Shown: in pieces, positions 12,313 to 23,600 of the stretch | Layout: each line of letters starts with the position of its first letter | How positions within the stretch are numbered: the stretch's first letter is position 1 | Assembly: GCF_963576615.1 (NCBI RefSeq) | Contig: NW_027045314.1 | Span: 22,338 to 86,337, forward strand | Source: Watersipora subatra | Lineage: Eukaryota; Bryozoa; Gymnolaemata; Cheilostomatida; Watersiporidae | Direction: 5' to 3' | Length of the DNA stretch: 64,000 bases | The notes under the pieces: generated by a model | Told to the model about the DNA's origin: nothing | The model's database searches: none | What the model saw: only the letters and a program-made list of their open reading frames with translations | Translations under genes and position numbers: made by a program

Positions 12313-14503
12313 GGGGTAACCGGGGCACCTTTGGCCATGGGGCAGTTTTGGCCACCCCTGTTTTACTAAGAAAAACATTATTGAAGTTGTTCTTTCTGTC
12401 ATAATAATCTAGAAACAACGTAATGGACCAGCCATTGTGATCTTGGAGCCGCATGTGATGTATTTTGTAAGTGGTAAGTAAATTATTATTTTAGTGAGCT
12501 AAAGTTCATTCGAAAGACATTAGTTGGAAGTTTTTTTTTCTGATGAAGTACAAATAGTAGAACAGCTTACTTACTAGGTAAAATTTAGGCATTAGTTGCT
12601 TATTTAATTTAGTAGTCAAAGCCAATATCCAATCACTTAGTAATTTGTGAAGGAGTATTTTGTCAATTATGAACTGATGGGGCAGCTTTGGCCACAGAGT
12701 TCGGGGCACATTTGGCCATGGCTAAATGTGCCCCGAAATCTGTGGCCCAACTTTGTGCCCTGATACAAAGTTACTTGTCTGATATTATTTAATTCTGAGA
12801 AATTCATGCTTTAACTGATATAACAATGCATTTTATTGCTTAGATTTCTACATTATTATTGTATTTTAAAGGATTTACTGTTATTTTTGGAGTGTGACAC
12901 TTCGGTTCGAACCTGTACCAGCAAAAGACCAACATGGGCATCTGAGGATGTAATGCTTACTGCAGTCAAGAATGTGTTAAAAAGTGGACTTTTTGTAAGG
13001 CAGATGTCAAAAGATCTTGGTACACCAAGGTCCTCACTACAAAACTATGATAATGAAGCTAAACTAAATGGGCTTGACAACATAAAATTTGTAAAGTCAA
13101 ATGTCACTAGACAGGTCTTCTTTGCAGACCCAGAATAAAAATTACAGGGTTACCTGCTTCTGCCATCAAAGCACCATCATGGGCTAACAAACTGACATCC
13201 GCGTTAGCTGGCATATGAATATGCTAAAAAGGAATGATAGGGTCTACCCACCGCAGTGGGACACTAACAAATGTGCTGGCGATGACTGGATGAGTGGTTT
13301 CCTGAAAAGTCATCCAAATATTTCATGCCGCAAGCCAGAGGCTACTAGTTTATGCCGTGAAACAAGATTTTAGCTGACCAAAGCTGACCGGGGAATTCTG
13401 GTGACTATGATCGGAGTAGTAAATGCTTCTGGAGGATTTATTGCACCATTTCCATTTTTCCCCATGCTTTCAATAGCACCAACTGAAACTATTGGTGCGG
13501 CGAACTCTTCAGGGTGGATTAATGCCGAGATCTTCAAACAGTGGCCTCAGCACTTCATCAGGCATAGTCGATGCTCAAGAGAACCACCTGCCCTGTCATT
13601 ACTTGACAACCATCATCAAACTAAACATCGCAGCAATTGAATTGGCTAAGCAGAATAGTGTGGTAATTTAACCTTCCTTCCCCATTGTAAAAACAAACAC
13701 TAACCACTTGATATAACGAGTTTATGGCCTTCTAAAACTCTATTTAAATGATGTAGTAAACTCATGGCACTTGAATCGTGGAAAACAGAATGTCACCATA
13801 TATGATGTTGCTAGCCTATTAGGAAAAGCATTCCCATGAGCAATGACTATCTAAAATATCACATGAGGGTTCAGACTTCCAGGGATTTCACCATTTGACA
13901 GACACACTTTTGCTGACGATGAGTTTCTAGGCACCTTTGTTACTGATCGTCCAAACCTGGATGCAGCATCATGTGAGATCCCATCTCTGAAACAGCCTAT
14001 ATCATCAGATCAACCTAGTTGCTCATACAGTGGAGTGCGGTTGTTACAAGTCACACCATAGTGGCCCCAGAGCAGATACATCCATTTGTCAATGCAAGTC
14101 CTTGACAAATGGACGGAAAATGCTATGAAAAATGTCATATTTTAGTTCAAAGAGCATTATATTATGTTTTAAATACAAAAATCAGTTACCTTGATATGTT
14201 TGAATAGTCAGTAAATGCATATATGCAACAGTAGTTATAAATTCTGAACAGTTCAGGGAGTGGCCATTTGTGCCCCAGTGGTGGCCAAAGCTGCCCCGGA
14301 TACGGGGCAGCTTTGGCCAGTAGCCAGGTACTTTTGTAATCTATTTTGCCGGAGACAAAAGCAACATTAGATTTTTGAAAATATCTGTTTTAATAGATAA
14401 AATATATGTGAATTCCATGTCCAAAATTCAAAAAGTTGTAATTACTATCACACAAGTTATGGTGAAATAAGTGAATTTTGGCCAACGGTGCCCCGGTTAC
14501 CCC
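12313..14503 (+). mobile_element. pogo-type element, copy 3 (2191 bp)
   Basis: It has the same length, ends, TA duplication and phase in the satellite unit as copy 1. I found three substitutions relative to copy 1, at 12793, 13019 and 13301; the second changes an Arg codon to Gly in the helix-turn-helix. Near identity plus identical flanks indicate that the element was amplified with its satellite block. Confidence 0.93.
12836..14110 (+). pseudogene. Decayed pogo-family transposase, second copy
   Basis: It has the same broken reading frame structure as the relic at 2986-4260. The Psq-type helix-turn-helix has LGTPRSSLQNY where the other has Arg; Gly at that position looks like the family form, so this copy is slightly closer to the ancestor. 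The DDE part is at 13401-13640 and the C-terminal part at about 13760-13960. The same stops are present, so the inactivation predates the duplication. Confidence 0.85.
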
Positions 14504-17500
14504 TATTATCAGTCCTCCTATCCAACATTTAAGGAACTACTGAATGAATGACAAGGTATTATCAGTCCTCCTATCCAACATTTAAGGAACTACTGAATGA
14601 ATGACAAGGTATTATCAGTCCTCCTATCCAACATTTAAGGAATTTCTGAATGAATGACAATGTATTATCAGTCCTCTTATCCAACATTTAAGGAATTTCT
14701 GAATGAATTGCAAGGTATTATGAGTCCTCCTATTTAACATTTAAGGAATTTCTGAATGAATGACAAGGTATTATCAGTCTTCCTATCCAACATTTAAGGA
14801 ATTTCTGAATGAATTGCAAGGTATTATCAGTCCTCCTATCCAACATTTAAGGAATTACTGAATGAATTGCAAGGTATTATCAGTCCTCCTATCCAACATT
14901 TAAGGAATTACTGAATGAATGACAAGGTATTATCAGTCCTCCTATCCAACATTGAAGGAATTTCTGAATGAATGACAAGGTATTATCAGTCCTCCTATCC
15001 AACATTGAAGGAACTACTGAATGAATGACAAGGTATTATCAGTCCTCCTATCCAACATTTAAGGAATTACTGAATGAATGACAAGGTATTATCAGTCCTC
15101 CTATCCAACATTGAAGGAATTTCTGAATTAATTGCAAGGTATTATCAGTCCTCCTAACCAACATTTAAGGAATTGCTGAATGAATTGCAAGGTATTATCA
15201 GTCCTCCTATCCAACATTTAAGGAATTTCTGAATGAATGACAAGGTATGATCAGTCCTCCTATCCAACATTTAAGGAATTACTGAATGAATTGCAAGGTA
15301 TTATCAGTCCTCCTATCCAACATTTAAGGAATTTCTGAATGAATTGCAAGGTATTATCAGTCCTCCTATCCAACATTTAAGGAATTTCTGAATGAATGAC
15401 AAGGTATTATCAGTCTTCCTATCCAATATTTAAGGAATTGCTGAATGAATTGCAAGGTATTATCAGTCCTCCTATCCAACATTTAAGGAATTACTAAATG
15501 AATGACAAGGTATGATCAGTCCTCCTATCCAACATTTAAGGAATTACTGAATGAATTGCAAGGTATTATCAGTCCTCCTATCCAACATTTAAGGAATTTC
15601 TGAATGAATTGCAAGGTATTATCAGTCCTCCTATCCAACATTTAAGGAATTTCTGAATGAATGACAAGGTATTATCAGTCTTCCTATCCAATATTTAAGG
15701 AATTGCTGAATGAAATGCAAGGTATTATCAGTCCTCCTATCCAACATTTAATGAATTTCTGAATGAATGACAAGGTATTATCAGTCCTCCTATCCAACAT
15801 TGAAGGAATTTCTGAATTAATTGCAAGGTATTATCAGTCCTCCTAACCAACATTTAAGGAATTTCTGAATGAATGACAAGGTATTATCAGTCTTCCTATC
15901 CAATATTTAAGGAATTGCTGAATGAATTGCAAGGTATTATCAGTCCTCCTATCCAACATTTAAGGAATTACTCAATGAATGACAAGGTATTATCAGTCCT
16001 TCTATCCAACATTTAAGGAATCTCTGAATGAATTGCAAGGTATTATCAGTCCTCCTATCTAACATTTAAGGAACTTCTGAATGAATGACAAGGTAATATC
16101 AGTCCTCCTATCCAACATTGAAGGAATTTCTGAATTAATTGCAAGGTATTATCAGTCCTCCTAACCAACATTTTAGGAATCTCTGAATGAATTGCAAGGT
16201 ATTATCAGTCCTCCTATCCAACATTTAAGGAATTTCTGAATGAATGACAAGGTATTATCAGTCCTCCTATCCAACATTTAAGGAATTTCTGAATGAAAGA
16301 CAAGGTATTATCAGTCCTCCTATCCAACATTTAAGGAATTTCTGAATGAATGACAAGGTATTATCAGTCTTCCTATCCAACATTTAAGGAATTTCTGAAT
16401 GAATGACAAGGTATTATCAGTCCTCCTATCCAACATTTAAGGAATCTCTGAATGAATGACAAGGTATTATCAGTCCTCCTATCCAACATTTAAGGAATTA
16501 CTGAATGAATGACAATGTATTATCAGTCCTCCTATCCAACATTTAAGGAATTTCTGAATGAATGACAATGTATTATCAGTCCTCCTATCCAACATTTAAG
16601 GAATTACTGAATGAATGACAATGTATTATCAGTCCTCCTATCCAACATTTAAGGAATTACTGAATGAATGACAATGTATTATCAGTCCTCCTATCCAATA
16701 TTTAAGGAATTTCTGAATGAATGACAAGGTATTATCAGTCCTCCTATCCAACATTTAAGGAATTTCTGAATGAATGACAAGGTATTATCAGTCCTCCTAT
16801 CCAACATTTTAGGAATTTCTGAATGAATGACAAGGTATTATCAGTCCTCCTATCCAACATTTAAGGAATTTCTGAATGAATGACAATGTATTATCAGTCC
16901 TCCTATCCAACATTTAAGGAATTTCTGAATGAATGACAAGGTATTATCAGTCTTCCTATCCAACATTTAAGGAATTTCTGAGTGAATGACAAGGTATTAT
17001 CAGTCCTCCTATCCAACATTTAAGGAATTTCTGAATGAATGACAAGGTATTATCAGTCCTCCTATCCAACATTTAAGGAGTTTCTGAATGAATGACAAGG
17101 TATTATCAGTCCTCCTATCCAACATTTAAGGAATTTCTGAATGAATTGCAAGGTATTATCAGTCCTCCTATCCAACATTTAAGGAATTACTGAATGAATG
17201 ACAATGTATTATCAGTCCTCCTATCCAACATTTAAGGAATTTCTGAATGAATGACAAGGTATTATCAGTCCTCCTATCCAACATTTAAGGAATTTCTGAA
17301 TGAATGACAAGGTATTATCAGTCCTCCTATCCAACATTTAAGGAATTTCTGAATGAATGACAAGGTATTATCAGTCCTCCTATCCAACATTTAAGGAATT
17401 TCTGAATGAATGACAAGGTATTATCAGTCCTCCTATCCAACATTTAAGGAATTACTGAATGAATGACAAGGTATGATCAGTCCTCCTATCCAACATTTAA

Positions 17501-18217
17501 GGAACTTCTGAATGAATGACAAGGTATTATCAGTCCTCCTATCCAACATTTAAGGAATTTCTGAATGAATGACAAGGTATTATCAGTCCTCCTATCCAAC
17601 ATTTAAGGAATTACTGAATGAATGACAAGGTATGATCAGTCCTCCTATCCAACATTTAAGGAATTTCTGAATGAAAGACAAGGTATTATCAGTCTTCCTA
17701 TTCAACATTTAAGGAATTTCTGAATGAATTGCAAGGTATTATCAGTCCTCCTATCCAACATTTAAGGAATTTCTGAATGAATGACAAGGTATTATCAGTC
17801 CTCTTATCCAGCATTTAAGGAATTTCTGAATGAATGACAAGGTATTATCAGTCCTCCTATCCAACATTTAAGGAATTTCTGAGTGAATGACAAGGTATTA
17901 TCAGTCCTCCTATCCAACATTTAAGGAATTTCTGAATGAATGACAAGGTATTATCAGTCTTCCTATCCAACATTTAAGGAATTTCTGAGTGAATGACAAG
18001 GTATTATCAGTCCTCCTATCCAACATTTAAGGAATTTCTGAATGAATGACAATGTATTATCAGTCCTCCTATCCAACATTTAAGGAATTTCTGAATGAAT
18101 GACAAGGTATTATCAGTCCTCCTATCCAACATTTAAGGAATTTCTGAATGAATGACAAGGTATTATCAGTCTTCCTATCCAACATTTAAGGAATTTCTGA
18201 GTGAATGACAAGGTATT
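14504..18217. repeat. 53-bp satellite array, segment 4 (~70 units)
   Basis: Same satellite. It breaks off within a unit at 18217, after AGGTATT: the next bases should be ATCAGTCC but are CAGTATATCC, the start of the 20-kb element. 14504-16140 is the near-copy of 6164-7800. Confidence 0.97.
18211..18217. other. Left target-site duplication AGGTATT
   Basis: These are the last seven satellite bases before the 20-kb element. The same seven bases restart the satellite at 38482-38488. The overlap is defined by the satellite itself: the base expected after the left copy is A and C is found; the base expected before the right copy is A and G is found. Confidence 0.85.
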
Positions 18218-18399
18218 CAGTATATCCCTCACCTGTACGACTATATTAGTCGATAGAGTTGTGGGCGCGGGTCGGCGTATGTGGTCGTGGTGAAAGGCTA
18301 TGCGTATACGACTGATATCGTCGACAATACAACCCGCTTATAATATTGCAGTACATTCTTCACCTGCACGACTATATTAGTCGATATAGTTGTGGGCGT
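18218..18399. repeat. Duplicated transposon terminus (2 x ~51 bp)
   Basis: 18218-18268 and 18349-18399 are direct repeats 131 bp apart. Both start CAGTA and share CACGACTATATTAGTCGATA (first copy with TACGAC) followed by GTTGTGGGCG. Each contains the short palindrome CGACTATATTAGTCG. The element end is thus repeated once inside itself, as expected for a transposase-binding site. Confidence 0.85.
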
Positions 18400-18672
18400 G
18401 TCCATCCAAGCTGACCCGTAGATTTTTTTGTTAGGTGCTCTGTTGTATTCGGACACCACGCGTTTTCCGGAGAAATAATTTATTATTCTTTCGTTGGACA
18501 ATTCTTCAGCGCTAATAACTTGAACATAACGCTACGCTAGATAACTAGACTACTAAGCACCATAGATTTAGGCTTAACGATACGCTAAAAGAACTTGTGC
18601 AGTTTGGTCGTGTCATGAGAAACAGAATGAGAAAATGTCCGAACTGTGCTGTACCATTTGTTACAGTTATAG
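18218..18672. repeat. Left terminal inverted repeat, diverged
   Basis: The outer 200 bp are rich in CGAC/GTCG motifs, about nine occurrences in a locally less AT-rich stretch. The inner part (about 18418-18672) is the inverted counterpart of about 38040-38290, sharing TTTTTTTGTTAG, TGTTGTATTCGGACA, ACAATTCTTCAGC, CTAATAACTTGAACA and GAGAAACAGAATGAGAAAA. That inner part contains a decayed copy of KDZ exon 1: the ATG is lost, a stop precedes the conserved codons, and Lys-Glu-Leu-Val and Arg-Asn-Arg-Met-Arg-Lys are still readable. It may carry the promoter for the chromodomain gene. Confidence 0.8.
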
Positions 18673-19234
18673 TATTTTTATTGTGTTAACTTTTATTGTA
18701 TTGACAGTGTTGTCCGAAGATTTCTCCATAAAGTGAGCCTCAAATAACGAAGTAGTTGTAATTTTTTGTTTGTGAATTTCCAACATAAAAACGAACATTT
18801 TTGTGTAAGTTTTGTTAAGTACCGCGCGAGCCAGAAAACAGAAAATTATTTGTGTTGGTGCCATCATAACCAATTAAGATTCAGCTTTTCGTGATGACAC
18901 AAATAATTAAAATAGCATCATTGACTCTGATGATGGTGAACGTAATAGTTTTGGGAGAGTAAGGAACATTTTAGAGGATCGTTTTAGCTTCGAAGCGATC
19001 GTGGCTTCACATAGCTTTAGCAATGCACAAAGCGTGGATACATTGAATTTTTTTTCATAGTACTATTGGTTAACATGTTAGCAACATAAAATATATAACG
19101 AAGTGTTCTAGATAAGTTTGAAGTTGAAGAAAAAATTGTATACATATCATGAAGAAAAATCGGCAATTTTCGGTAAAAGGCTGGCAGTAGGCCGATAGCT
19201 AAATTTGTACATGGGCAGGAGTTAAAGGGTAGCT
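18673..19234. other. No gene recognised
   Basis: AT-rich, non-repetitive DNA inside the transposon between the left terminal repeat and the KDZ-derived fragment. Open frames here are short and show no family motif or splice context. It may be leader or intron of the chromodomain gene. Confidence 0.5.
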
Positions 19235-19502
19235 CACAGCAAACACAATTTGGAGAGTTCAAGGCCGTGAAAACTATCTAGCAACCTCATTAGTCTTATA
19301 CACAGCCAAGTTTTCAAACACTGTTGATTAAAAAACATCCAAACACAATTCAGTTGTAATGCATTTCTGAAATTACACACCTTATAAAGACCCAGCATAG
19401 GTACCCATAAGTATAGCAAAATAAAGGGAATTGATTGGGTGCAGACTTAATTAACCCTATCCATAAACTGATTTAGCGAGGTGGCTGTACCATTGAATAA
19501 CG
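19235..19502 (+). pseudogene. Inverted fragment of KDZ exon 8 and its intron
   Basis: The stretch is the reverse complement, diverged, of about 33996-34252. It starts with the last bases of KDZ exon 8 (ACAGCAAACACAATT) and runs into that exon's downstream intron; landmarks are CTATCTAGCAACCTCATTAG and GGTGGCTGTACCATTGAATA. The donor site is lost here (TTTGGAGAG instead of TTCGGTGAG). Together with the exon-1 relic in the left terminal repeat, it suggests the left arm descends partly from an inverted, collapsed copy of the right arm. Alternatively it is simply a copy of an intronic repeat (see 33838-34252). Confidence 0.7.
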
Positions 19503-19835
19503 ATTCAGGACATGTGTTTAATATCTTTGCTGAAGGTCATGTGTAGTTGAAAATTCATAATCACTACCTACTACGGCTGTACTGGTAATCTAAAATTCTG
19601 AACTTAGCCATACCTTAACTTTACAATGAGAGTGATCCAGGTGACTCAAGTGTTGATTTCTTTGCTTAGACGGTACGTCAATTGGTACATATTTAACATT
19701 ACAACTTTTCGACTTCATCTTGAGATTGGAGACCAGGCTCCTAGGCTGGGCATGTACCATATGAAGCGGCGCTCAGTTTATTAAAAAAAAGTTATTATCA
19801 TAAATCACCAGTGAACCACGCACAAAAATCTAATA
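19503..19835. other. No gene recognised
   Basis: Unique AT-rich sequence between the inverted KDZ fragment and the MITE. No coding, repeat or hairpin signal stood out. Confidence 0.45.
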
Positions 19836-20446
19836 CAGTAAAACTCGGCTAACTCGACATTCACGGAACCGAAAGAAAGTGTTAGAGTTATTAGAGCGTT
19901 CAAGTTATGAGAACACTCACAAGTGCATGTATTGTTGTATTTATCAGTACATATACAAACTATATATAAATCAAAAGCATTTATGGCTTGTTTCAAGTTA
20001 AGGGACCTCTCATGTAATGTTTTAACAATTTTTATCAGAAAGTATAAATATTTTCCTCTTATTACTTGAGATTCGTTTGTTTGTTTTTGGTGATGTGACG
20101 CTTCTCCTTGCTTGCGGAGGGCTATCCCCAAGCGGATGTTTGGTAAAATTTAATTTTTTGCTAACCTTTAAAAAAGTCGTTAACGAAAATATTTGGCAGA
20201 TAGTGGTAATAAGGACGCCTAAGAACTACTAAAAGTTGTTGTTTATCTTTATGGCTGGGAATAAAGTGATATTCTAAAGCGATAACAATCGTCTCGGTAG
20301 CCGTTGGGCAAAAAAACTTCGAATTAACGAAGTTAAGGTCGAGTTATCTAAAGCATTTTATCATTGCGTGGGAACGGACCAAACAAATCCATTCGAGTTA
20401 ACCATGTGTTCGAGCTATCCGAGGGCGAGTTATCCGAGTTTCACTG
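19836..20446. mobile_element. pogo/Tigger-like MITE (611 bp)
   Basis: The left end is CAGTAAAACTCGGCTAACTC and the right end reads, in complement, CAGTGAAACTCGGATAACTC, so the inverted repeats are about 21 bp with two mismatches. TA lies on both sides (19834-19835, 20447-20448). CAGT starts and TA duplications are typical of pogo/Tigger elements. No transposase is encoded. It is a different family from the GGGGTAACC element in the satellite. It lies upstream of the first certain exon of the chromodomain gene. Confidence 0.85.
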
Positions 20447-20655
20447 TATATGGCTTGAAGCAATAAAGTCTCTACAATATGTCTTTTCATTTTATTGTTT
20501 GTTTTATGAACATATCTAACAGCTCATTTTATATGCTGGAAGCGGTCAGACTGTTGGGGCGTCTCCTTGTTATTACTTATATTACTGGTATCACGCTACC
20601 ACCACCTCATATTTTATTGTCTGATGTTCTTTTGTCTGTTTTAGCTTGCAGCATT

Positions 20656-23600
20656 ATGGAAAGAAGTTGTAGCATTTGCGGTAGCACAGGAAATGTATCT
20701 AAAAATAAATGTAATGCATGTGGTAAGTTTGTCTATTTGTTTTAAAACAGTGAGCTCGCTACCCTTTTAATTCTGCAATATTTATAATAATTTGTTATGA
20801 TTCACAGGCAAAGCACCCAGTCACATCAAAATAAAAGTAAGCTGTCCTTAAATTTTCCTTTTTGCATTTATTTTTAGTTGTCAAGATGAAGTGCCAGTGT
20901 GGGGCCATTAATGCCATCAATGCCACAAAGTGTAGTGCATGTCGTAAGTCTAAAACAATCATCATTTAAAAGCTTCTGTGTTAATACTAATAGTCGTGAT
21001 TGCTTTGCATGGTCTTTTAGCATAGAACTCTTTTCTTGTTTTGCCTAAATCTCACTGTTCTCAATAACAGCTTTAGATCATCAGAACTCCACCCCATGTG
21101 GAAATGCGATGTTGGTTTAGCATGCTTTGCAGTGCCAGGTTATCCATCAATGTCAAAATGTCAAAGTTTTATTATGTTTGCGATAGTTTTATCTGTCCCC
21201 ATTTATTGTTTTCACAGCTATCATCTTCCGTGATTTGAAGGCACAGACAAGGACGTCTACACTTAAGAAAAGGCGGGAGGAGGGCTGGGCTGGGAAGAAG
21301 ACCACAAAATACTATGTGGATGCACTGGAGCGTGCTGTGAGTGAAGTAAAATATATTTTGCTTTACGTCAAGTTATAAGACTGACATGCCAAATTGTGTA
21401 AATAGAAAGCTTTAAATACGCTCAGGCTCAACTTTAAAACAACTTACTTTTGCGGCTGCAATTCAGGTTTTGTTTACATTAAAAATGTCCGAAAGTATGC
21501 AGATATCAAAGTATAGTAGATTCAGATACAAATGTGGTTAATGTGAAAAATCACTTGTAATATTGGTTTTGAAGCCTTGTGATGGTGGTGACTACAACGC
21601 TATTGATTGGTCCCCTAAAGCTTAACATGCCAGTAATAGTTGCACAAGCCCAACTGAGCATAGGACAGCTTTCCTTAGTAGATGAAATGAATAAGACAAC
21701 AACCCATGCAAAAGAGTTATTTTAGGAATACCTAGCATCCAAATAACTGAAAAAATAGTGCAAATTCTCCAAGCTCAACAAATCTGAACCAGCTCACGTC
21801 TAGTGCAATGGTATATTATCAGCTAGCAGAAGATTTGCTTTTCATGTTGTTGTTGTAATTCATGGTATGAGCGAATGTATCATACACTCTTATAATATTG
21901 TTTATGTTCATTTTTACAGGCTGCCCACGCCCACGGTGCAGGTTTATCTGTTTTATGCCTGGTATTCAAACCTTCAGGCAAAGGTACCTTGTCTACTATT
22001 ATCGAAGAAGGATGCCACCAGACTGAAATTGTGTCAGTCATCAAAGAAGCGTTCAATGACATGACAAGATGTAGTAAGTTCCCTTGGTCTTTTCAATGTA
22101 CAGCATAACTTAATTGCCTGTTTTACATTACATCCTACTCCCCTATGTGATTGTTTTGTTGCAGAAGACTATGTGCAAAGGACCTATAAACCGTATAACC
22201 CCACATCTGCTTCCACATCAGCTACTACATCAGCTTCCACATTTGCTACTTCTACATCTGCTCCCATATTAACGTCTACATCTGCTCCTACATTACCTTC
22301 TACATCTGTTCCCATATTACCTGCTACATCTGCTCCCACATTACCTTCCACATCTGCTCCCACATTAACTTATACATCTGTTCCCACATTACCTCCTACA
22401 TCTGCTCCCACATTACCTCCTACGTCTGTTCCCACATTAACTTCTATATCTGCTCCCATATCATCTGCTCCTACATTACCTTCCACATCTGCTCCCACAT
22501 TAACTTCTACATCTGCTCCCATATCACCTGCTCCCACATTACCTTCCACATCTGCTCCCACATTAACTTCTACATCTGTTCCCACATTACCTCCTACATC
22601 TGCTCCCACATTAACTTCTACATCTGTTCCCACATTACCTCCTACATCTGTTCCCACATTAACTTCTACATCTGCTCCCATATCATCTGCTCCTACATTA
22701 CCTTCTACCTCTACTCCCAGATCAGCTACTACTACTACTTCCTCAACCACACCAACACCTACAAAGGCTGTAAGTATAGTATTCCTAATATTTCGTCCCA
22801 AAAGAAACCAAAATTTTAAATAATACGAGATCTTTAGAGAAACAATGCATATGAATTGCTTCCCATTGTTTGGTCATCTTTCTTCATACAAATTATGACA
22901 TATAAGATAGACAAACAGTTCAGAAAAACTAATACAGACCCAGCAATGAAATGTTCAATATCGTTTGTTGTAGAAAAGGTGTGCTGACAAAGCATGGCAC
23001 ACACAGACACACAAAGTAAGTAAAGCCATAGCTCATTTCTCACTGTCTAATTTTGTTGAACCTCAGTCAAGCAATTTCATTGCTGATATGTTTGTCTACG
23101 CCATGAGATATTTACTTTGCAGTTGACCTTTACTCAAATTTAAAGTACCCATAATTTCTGAATGCCATTGACCTCAGTACTGTTATTTTCCAGTGTAAGC
23201 AGAGAAAAAGGCCGAATAAGCAGCGCTCTAGTAAGTAGAAAATGCTGTTTCATTTTTCATTGTCGTTGTGTTGAATCTCTTATCAATTGTACAGTAATGC
23301 GCTATGACCATGATGAAATTGACTATTTTGCTATTTTATTTTCTCTTAGAGAGGATGGCTGCTATGCAGGTAAAACTTTTCTTCTGTGTGGTGCATAGGC
23401 AGCAAAAACTTTTGTTATTCTCTTCTTTCCTTCCCTCACCACTCTTCTTGCGAGGAGAGGTGGTAGGGGAAGGAAAGAAGAGAATAAAAAGAGTTTTTGC
23501 TGCCCATGGGTGGTGTCTTTTTTGCCTATAGTGGAATTCACAAAACAACCCTGCAATACTATCAATTATAACAACCTGGTGTCGTGATTTTGTTACCATT

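Noticed and set aside
1-18217. CRISPR-like regular repeats
   Set aside because: The 53-bp units abut with no unique spacers and the context is eukaryotic; this is satellite DNA.
20479-20655. Upstream extension of the chromodomain gene to a start at 20479
   Set aside because: In frame but hydrophobic, without zinc motifs, and it crosses likely acceptor sites (TTTTAG, TTGCAG) just before the ATG at 20656; kept only as an unlikely alternative.
22370-22801. 143-codon minus-strand frame rich in Gly/Val/Asp
   Set aside because: Mirror of the Ser/Thr/Pro coding minisatellite; low complexity and no splice or start context.
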